Shown: positions 1 through 3,060 of the stretch, piece after piece
How the letters are laid out: every line of letters starts with the position of its first letter
Position numbering within the stretch: position 1 is the first letter of the stretch
Assembly (NCBI GenBank): GCA_018710805.1
Contig: DVJG01000151.1
Location: 1-5,614, forward strand
DNA from: Candidatus Faecousia faecipullorum
GTDB taxonomy: Bacteria; Bacillota; Clostridia; Oscillospirales; Oscillospiraceae
Length of the DNA: 5,614 nucleotides
Direction: 5' to 3'
Notes under the pieces: generated by a model
The model's input: the letters and a program-made list of their open reading frames with translations, nothing else
What the model was told of the DNA's origin: nothing
The model's database searches: none
Translations under genes and position numbers: made by a program

Positions 1-1028
1 GCCACGCACTCGTCGGGGTTGATGCCCTTGAAGCCTTCCTTGCCGGTGATGGACTTGACGGCGTCCTGAACGGCGGGGATACGGGTGGAGCCGCCCACCA
101 GCAGGACCTTTTGCAGGTCGGAAGCGGAGAGGCCGGCGTCGGACATGGCCTGACGGACAGGCTTCATGGTACGCTCCACCAGGTCGGCAGTGAGCTCGTT
201 GAACTTGGCCCGGGTCAGGGTCACGTCCAGGTGCTTGGGGCCGGTGGCGTCGGCGGTGATATAGGGCAGGTTGATGTTGGTGGAGGTCACGCCGGACAGC
301 TCAATCTTGGCCTTCTCGGCGGCTTCCTTCAGTCTCTGCATGGCCACCTTGTCGGAAGCCAGGTTAATGCCCTCGGCCTTCTTGAATTCGGCAACCAGGT
401 AGTCCATGATTCTCTGGTCGAAGTCGTCGCCGCCCAGACGGGTGTCGCCGGCAGTGGCCAGAACCTCGATGACGCCGTCGCCGATGTCCAGGATGGACAC
501 GTCGAAGGTGCCGCCGCCCAGGTCATAGACCATGATCTTCTGCTCTTTTTCCTTGTCCAGGCCGTAAGCCAGAGCTGCGGCGGTGGGCTCGTTGATAATC
601 CGCTTGACGTCCAGACCTGCGATCTTGCCGGCGTCCTTGGTGGCCTGACGCTGGGCGTCGGAGAAGTAGGCGGGGACGGTGATGACGGCCTCGGAGACGG
701 TCTGGCCCAGGTAAGCCTCGGCGTCGGCCTTCAGCTTGGCCAGGACCATGGCGCTGATTTCCTGGGGGGTGTAGCTCTTGCCGTCGATGGTCACATGGTA
801 GTTTTCACCCATGTGGCGCTTGATGGAAGAGACGGTGCGGTCGGCGTTGGTGACGGCCTGACGCTTTGCCACCTGGCCAACCATACGCTCACCGGTCTTG
901 GAGAAGGCCACCACGGAAGGGGTGGTGCGGTTGCCTTCGGCGTTGGCGATGACCTGGGGTTCGCCGCCTTCCAGCACGGCGACGCAGGAGTTGGTGGTTC
1001 CTAAATCGATACCGATAATCTTAGACAT
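1..1028 (-). CDS. dnaK: Chaperone protein DnaK (Hsp70), N-terminal 342 codons, cut by window edge
   Basis: Cytoplasmic ATP-dependent Hsp70 chaperone that binds unfolded peptides and works with DnaJ and GrpE. The visible part is almost the whole actin-like ATPase domain: phosphate-1 loop DLGTTNS (residues 8-14), the catalytic lysine equivalent K70 in SSIKR, INEPTAAALAYG (145-156), phosphate-2 motif YDLGGGTFDVS (168-178), DTRLGG (195-200, with the Thr equivalent to E. coli T199) and adenosine motif VGGSTRIP (311-318). The substrate-binding domain lies off the left edge. Between K70 and TPQEISAMVL (87-96) the protein lacks the roughly two-dozen-residue segment present in E. coli DnaK, the known Gram-positive Hsp70 indel. 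The ATG at 1028-1026 follows an AGGAGG with 8 nt spacing and gives the standard MSKIIGIDLG start. It is the third gene of the hrcA-grpE-dnaK operon and is expected to be heat-induced through HrcA/CIRCE. Identity is not in doubt; only the C-terminus is unseen. Confidence 0.98.
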   Translation of the reverse strand, partial: MSKIIGIDLGTTNSCVAVLEGGEPQVIANAEGNRTTPSVVAFSKTGERMVGQVAKRQAVTNADRTVSSIKRHMGENYHVTIDGKSYTPQEISAMVLAKLKADAEAYLGQTVSEAVITVPAYFSDAQRQATKDAGKIAGLDVKRIINEPTAAALAYGLDKEKEQKIMVYDLGGGTFDVSILDIGDGVIEVLATAGDTRLGGDDFDQRIMDYLVAEFKKAEGINLASDKVAMQRLKEAAEKAKIELSGVTSTNINLPYITADATGPKHLDVTLTRAKFNELTADLVERTMKPVRQAMSDAGLSASDLQKVLLVGGSTRIPAVQDAVKSITGKEGFKGINPDECV

Positions 1029-1036
1029 AAATTTTT

Positions 1037-1042
1037 CCTCCT
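1037..1042 (-). promoter_or_regulatory. Ribosome binding site of dnaK
   Basis: A perfect AGGAGG on the minus strand stands 8 nt before the dnaK ATG and fixes that start. It directly abuts the 3' base of a small hairpin (1043-1057), so the site is next to secondary structure but not inside it. Confidence 0.9.
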
Positions 1043-1057
1043 ATATTGACACAATAT
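1043..1057 (-). repeat. Small inverted repeat just upstream of the dnaK Shine-Dalgarno
   Basis: ATATTG and CAATAT form a perfect 6-bp stem around a 3-nt loop. In the mRNA the 3' arm ends immediately before the AGGAGG of dnaK. The stem is AT-rich and weak, so it could be chance in an AT-rich gap. It could also hold the leader open for ribosome loading or melt with temperature. No function is shown by the sequence. Confidence 0.4.
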
Positions 1058-1083
1058 TTTTTACAAGGTTCTATATTCCAGTC

Positions 1084-1101
1084 TTGAAAGGGTTCTTTCA
1101 A
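1084..1101 (-). repeat. Perfect 7-bp stem-loop in the grpE-dnaK gap
   Basis: TTGAAAG and CTTTCAA form a perfect 7-bp stem with a 4-nt loop. In the mRNA it begins 16 nt after the grpE stop codon. No run of U follows, so it is not an intrinsic terminator. In operons of this type such a stem could protect the dnaK segment after processing or mark a cleavage point; that is inference. Confidence 0.5.
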
Positions 1102-1117
1102 AGGCGTGGGAGCAAAG

Positions 1118-1645
1118 TCAGTTGGCCACCTGGACCATGGCGAAGCGGACGATTTTTTCGCCCAGCTTGAAGCCCTTCTGGAAGACCTGAACGATTTCGT
1201 TCTCTCCGTGGTCCTCGCTTTCCATGTGCATCACTGCGTTGTGGATGGCGGGGTCGAAGGTGTCGCCGGGAGCGCCGAAGATCTCAACGCCGAGACCGGT
1301 GAAAATCTTCACCAGTTCGTTCATGGTCATCTCCACGCCCTTTTTGTAGGCGGCGTCTTCCGTAGGCTGATTCAGGGCCCGTTCCAGGTTGTCGTAGACG
1401 GGAAGCATCTTCTCCACGGCGTCGGCTCTGCCGTTGCCGTAGCTGGCTTCCTTTTCCTTTGCGGTGCGCTTGCGGAAGTTGTCAAATTCCGCCGCCACCC
1501 GCAGGTGGGCGTCCCGCTCTTGGTTGTATTTTTCCTCCCAGGGGTTCTTCTCCTCCGGAGTTTCCGCCGTTTCGGGAGCTTCCTGGGTTTCCACTACAGT
1601 TTCTTCTTCCAGGTTCTGTTCCTGTTCCTTATCCTTTTTTGCCAC
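1118..1645 (-). CDS. grpE: Nucleotide exchange factor GrpE
   Basis: GrpE dimers release ADP from DnaK and so reset the chaperone cycle in the cytoplasm. The 175-aa protein shows the usual order: an acidic low-complexity N-terminal tail (about 1-35), a long helix starting around WEEKYNQERDAHLRVAAEF with the family motif AEFDNFRKR (52-60), LPVYDNLERAL (81-91), and the C-terminal beta domain with FDPAIHNAVM (130-139) and the closing GFKLGEKIVRFAMVQVAN (158-175). Length is normal for Firmicutes. The start is GTG at 1645-1643, chosen because AGGAGG lies 8 nt upstream and the resulting MAKKDKEQEQ beginning suits a GrpE tail. It starts 16 nt after the hrcA stop, so the two are cotranscribed and may be translationally coupled. 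It is followed by an 89-nt gap before dnaK. Confidence 0.97.
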   Translation of the reverse strand: MAKKDKEQEQNLEEETVVETQEAPETAETPEEKNPWEEKYNQERDAHLRVAAEFDNFRKRTAKEKEASYGNGRADAVEKMLPVYDNLERALNQPTEDAAYKKGVEMTMNELVKIFTGLGVEIFGAPGDTFDPAIHNAVMHMESEDHGENEIVQVFQKGFKLGEKIVRFAMVQVAN

Positions 1646-1653
1646 GTTCTGGG

Positions 1654-1659
1654 CCTCCT
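1654..1659 (-). promoter_or_regulatory. Ribosome binding site of grpE, deciding a GTG start
   Basis: A perfect AGGAGG lies 8 nt before GTG at 1645 and only 2 nt after the hrcA TAG stop (1664-1662). This spacing is the reason for choosing the GTG; the first internal ATG codons lie far inside the conserved part of GrpE. Confidence 0.9.
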
Positions 1660-1661
1660 AT

Positions 1662-2726
1662 CTATTTGTCCGTTTTCCCGCCGGCGTCCGGCAGTTTGGG
1701 AAGTTCGGGTTTTGCAAATTGTTTGGAAAGGCTCTCGGCGAAATAGCTGAGCCGCGCCGTGACCTTTGCGTAGTCCATTCTGGTGGGACCCACCACGCCG
1801 ATCATGCCCTGCATCCCGTCGCCGATGTCAAACTTGGTCATGACCACGGAGGTGTCTTTCAGTTCGTCGGCCACGTTTTCGGGACCTACCAGGACCTTGG
1901 TGCCGTTGGCGCCCTCCAGAACTGCGGGAAGACCGCTGAGGGCTTCCTCGTCAATGGAGGCCAGGACCCGCTGGGCTTTGTCCACATCCCGGTATTCGGG
2001 AAGGCCCAGGAGCCGGGACTGTCCGGCAACTGCCACATTGGTGACGCCCTGGCTTTTCAGGGTCTCCTGGGTGAAGTCCAGGACCACCGGTACCAGAGGG
2101 GCGGCGTTTCCCGCCGAGCGCATGACCTTGTCCATGAGCTCCGACGTGAGCTCTTCCAGGGGAATGTCCGTCAGGGCGGCGTTCAGAACCGCCGAGAGAA
2201 GCTTGAGGTCCGTCTCCGTGACCTCCACGGGGAGCTTGATGACCTTGTTCACGGCCCGGTCGTCTCCCAGCATGAGCACCAGGATAATGCTTCCGGGGCC
2301 TGCCTGGATCAGCTCAAAATGCTGAACCCGGGCGGCGCTGAGCCGGGAGGCGGAGATGGCAGGAAGGTTCGTGGCCTGGGACACAAGCCGCGCTACCTTT
2401 TCCACCATTTTATCCACCCGCTGCATCTTTTCCTCAATGGCGGTGTTGATGGACTTGGTCTCGTCAATGGACAGGCGGTAGTCCAGCATCAGCTCGTCTA
2501 CGTACATCCGGTAGCCTGCGGCGGAGGGCACCCGCCCTGCGCTGGTGTGGGGCTGCTCCAGATACCCTAAGGTGGTGAGCTCGGCCATTTCATTTCGGAT
2601 GGTGGCGGAGGAGTACTTCATATCGGGCAGCTCGGCAATGGCCTTGGAGCCCACAGGTTCCGCCGTGCGGATATACAGGTCAACCACGCTGCGCAGGACC
2701 TTCTTTTTTCGCTCGGACAGTTCCAT
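1662..2726 (-). CDS. hrcA: Heat-inducible transcription repressor HrcA
   Basis: HrcA is a dimeric DNA-binding repressor of class I heat-shock genes. In characterised Firmicutes it binds CIRCE and needs GroEL to stay active, so titration of GroEL by misfolded protein relieves repression. The 354-aa protein has an N-terminal winged helix (about 1-75) with LSERKKKVLRSVVDLYI, EPVGSKAI (23-30), SSATIRNEMAELTTLGYL (39-56) and the wing motif HTSAGRVPS (60-68). A GAF-like dimerisation domain fills the rest and ends with the conserved GVVGPTRMDYAKVTARLSYF (310-329). The ATG at 2726 is preferred because AAGGAGG stands 9 nt upstream. An in-frame GTG at 2753 would lie inside the CIRCE and place the ribosome binding site within the coding region. 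First gene of the operon, directly behind its own operators, hence autoregulated. Confidence 0.97.
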   Translation of the reverse strand: MELSERKKKVLRSVVDLYIRTAEPVGSKAIAELPDMKYSSATIRNEMAELTTLGYLEQPHTSAGRVPSAAGYRMYVDELMLDYRLSIDETKSINTAIEEKMQRVDKMVEKVARLVSQATNLPAISASRLSAARVQHFELIQAGPGSIILVLMLGDDRAVNKVIKLPVEVTETDLKLLSAVLNAALTDIPLEELTSELMDKVMRSAGNAAPLVPVVLDFTQETLKSQGVTNVAVAGQSRLLGLPEYRDVDKAQRVLASIDEEALSGLPAVLEGANGTKVLVGPENVADELKDTSVVMTKFDIGDGMQGMIGVVGPTRMDYAKVTARLSYFAESLSKQFAKPELPKLPDAGGKTDK

Positions 2727-2735
2727 GAAGCCTTT

Positions 2736-2742
2736 CCTCCTT
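2736..2742 (-). promoter_or_regulatory. Ribosome binding site of hrcA
   Basis: AAGGAGG on the minus strand, 9 nt before ATG at 2726, decides the hrcA start. It directly follows the downstream arm of the perfect CIRCE, so a CIRCE stem in the mRNA would sit against the Shine-Dalgarno. Confidence 0.9.
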
Positions 2743-2769
2743 TTAGCACTCACTATCTCTGAGTGCTAA
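2743..2769. promoter_or_regulatory. Perfect CIRCE operator (HrcA binding site), proximal
   Basis: TTAGCACTC, 9-bp spacer, GAGTGCTAA: both arms match the CIRCE consensus without a mismatch. It lies between the predicted transcription start (about 2767) and the hrcA Shine-Dalgarno, so it is both an operator in DNA and a 9-bp stem-loop in the 5' leader RNA. Binding of HrcA here would repress the hrcA-grpE-dnaK operon. Confidence 0.98.
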
Positions 2770-2793
2770 GCACACTATACCATTGAGTGCTAA
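2767..2793. promoter_or_regulatory. Second, degenerate CIRCE operator overlapping the -10 box
   Basis: Read on the minus strand, a perfect TTAGCACTC arm (2793-2785), a 9-bp spacer and the arm GTGTGCTTA (2775-2767) form a second CIRCE with 7 of 9 matches in the promoter-proximal arm. It shares 3 bp with the perfect CIRCE. Its left arm falls in the -35/-10 spacer, and its spacer and right arm run across the -10 hexamer, an ideal place for a repressor to block RNA polymerase. Confidence 0.85.
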
Positions 2794-2802
2794 AAAAGTC
2801 AA
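2774..2802 (-). promoter_or_regulatory. Sigma-A type promoter of the hrcA-grpE-dnaK operon
   Basis: The minus strand reads TTGACT (2802-2797), a 17-bp spacer and TATAGT (2779-2774): five of six consensus bases in each box at the optimal spacing. The start site is predicted near 2767, giving a leader of about 40 nt that contains the proximal CIRCE and the hrcA ribosome binding site. Vegetative promoter plus HrcA operator is the standard layout of class I heat-shock control in Firmicutes. Confidence 0.9.
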
Positions 2803-2854
2803 TGGGGGAATTTTGAATTATTTATAAACATTGCAGGCGACGCCGCCGGAAAGG

Positions 2855-2881
2855 GCACAGACGTTTTTTCCCAGGCTGTGC
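2855..2881. repeat. Spaced 6-bp inverted repeat upstream of the RND gene
   Basis: GCACAG (2855-2860) and CTGTGC (2876-2881) are perfect inverted copies separated by 15 bp. The centre-to-centre distance of 21 bp is two helical turns, as for some dimeric regulator sites. Six-base arms with this spacing can also arise by chance. Confidence 0.25.
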
Positions 2882-2920
2882 GGAAGGGATTCCTCCCGGT
2901 TTTCTTTCCAATACCTTATA

Positions 2921-2926
2921 TATAAT
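2921..2926 (+). promoter_or_regulatory. Candidate -10 box for the RND permease gene (weak)
   Basis: TATAAT is a perfect -10 match on the plus strand inside an AT-rich run, but no acceptable -35 hexamer lies 15-19 bp upstream. It would give a leader of about 130 nt. Alternatives are TTGTCC (2946-2951) with CAAAAT (2968-2973), and TTGATT (2990-2995) with TACCTT (3013-3018). None is convincing, which fits an activator-dependent or poorly expressed gene. Confidence 0.25.
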
Positions 2927-3049
2927 AAACTTCCCTCAGGTTAGTTTGTCCCGTTTTTTGGCCTTTACAAAATCTTCAAATTTTACGCGTTGATTCTTGG
3001 GGGCAAACGTGCTACCTTATTTCCATTAGAATGCCGATTCCCGGCGGTT

Positions 3050-3054
3050 AGGAG
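3050..3054 (+). promoter_or_regulatory. Ribosome binding site of the RND permease gene
   Basis: AGGAG lies 6 nt before ATG at 3061 and supports this start, which also gives the short basic N-terminus followed directly by the first membrane helix that is usual for RND permeases. Confidence 0.75.
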
Positions 3055-3060
3055 TGCTGT

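Larger units (their letters stand above)
2803..3060. other. Divergent intergenic region between hrcA and the RND permease gene
   Basis: About 258 bp with no plausible gene. It is mixed in composition: AT-rich patches (about 2811-2829, 2901-2930, 2964-2985) separate a GC-rich stretch (2836-2900). It must contain the rightward promoter of the permease gene and any operator for it. I see only weak candidates, listed separately, and no intrinsic terminator, which fits two genes diverging from here. Confidence 0.7.

Noticed and set aside
111..1004. Long open frame of about 297 codons on the plus strand, opposite dnaK
   Set aside because: It is the mirror of the dnaK ATPase domain. Antisense frames of dnaK are a well-known source of false proteins, including ones misnamed NAD-specific glutamate dehydrogenase. 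It has no ribosome binding site, and its Gly/Val/His-rich composition is that of a shadow frame.
1060..1101. Internal promoter before dnaK using TTGAAA and TATAGA on the minus strand
   Set aside because: The spacing is about 20 bp, too long, and the TTGAAA is part of the stem-loop; no other -35/-10 pair is better.
1106..2570. Plus-strand open frames opposite grpE and hrcA
   Set aside because: They are shadows of two well-supported genes in GC-rich DNA, lack good ribosome binding sites and give low-complexity, unrecognisable translations.
2727..2753. N-terminal extension of HrcA from an in-frame GTG at 2753
   Set aside because: The GTG lies inside the CIRCE, the extension would translate the Shine-Dalgarno itself, and the ATG at 2726 has an excellent site and the family-typical start.
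2837..2848. GGCG/CGCC stem as a possible intrinsic terminator
   Set aside because: The stem is only 4 bp, the T-run (2864-2869) is 15 nt away, and both flanking genes point outward so no transcript is expected to end here.
3031..3051. Six-codon leader frame (MPIPGG) whose stop overlaps the RND ribosome binding site
   Set aside because: There is no ribosome binding site before its ATG, and a frame this short is expected by chance. It is noted only because the TAG overlaps AGGAG.
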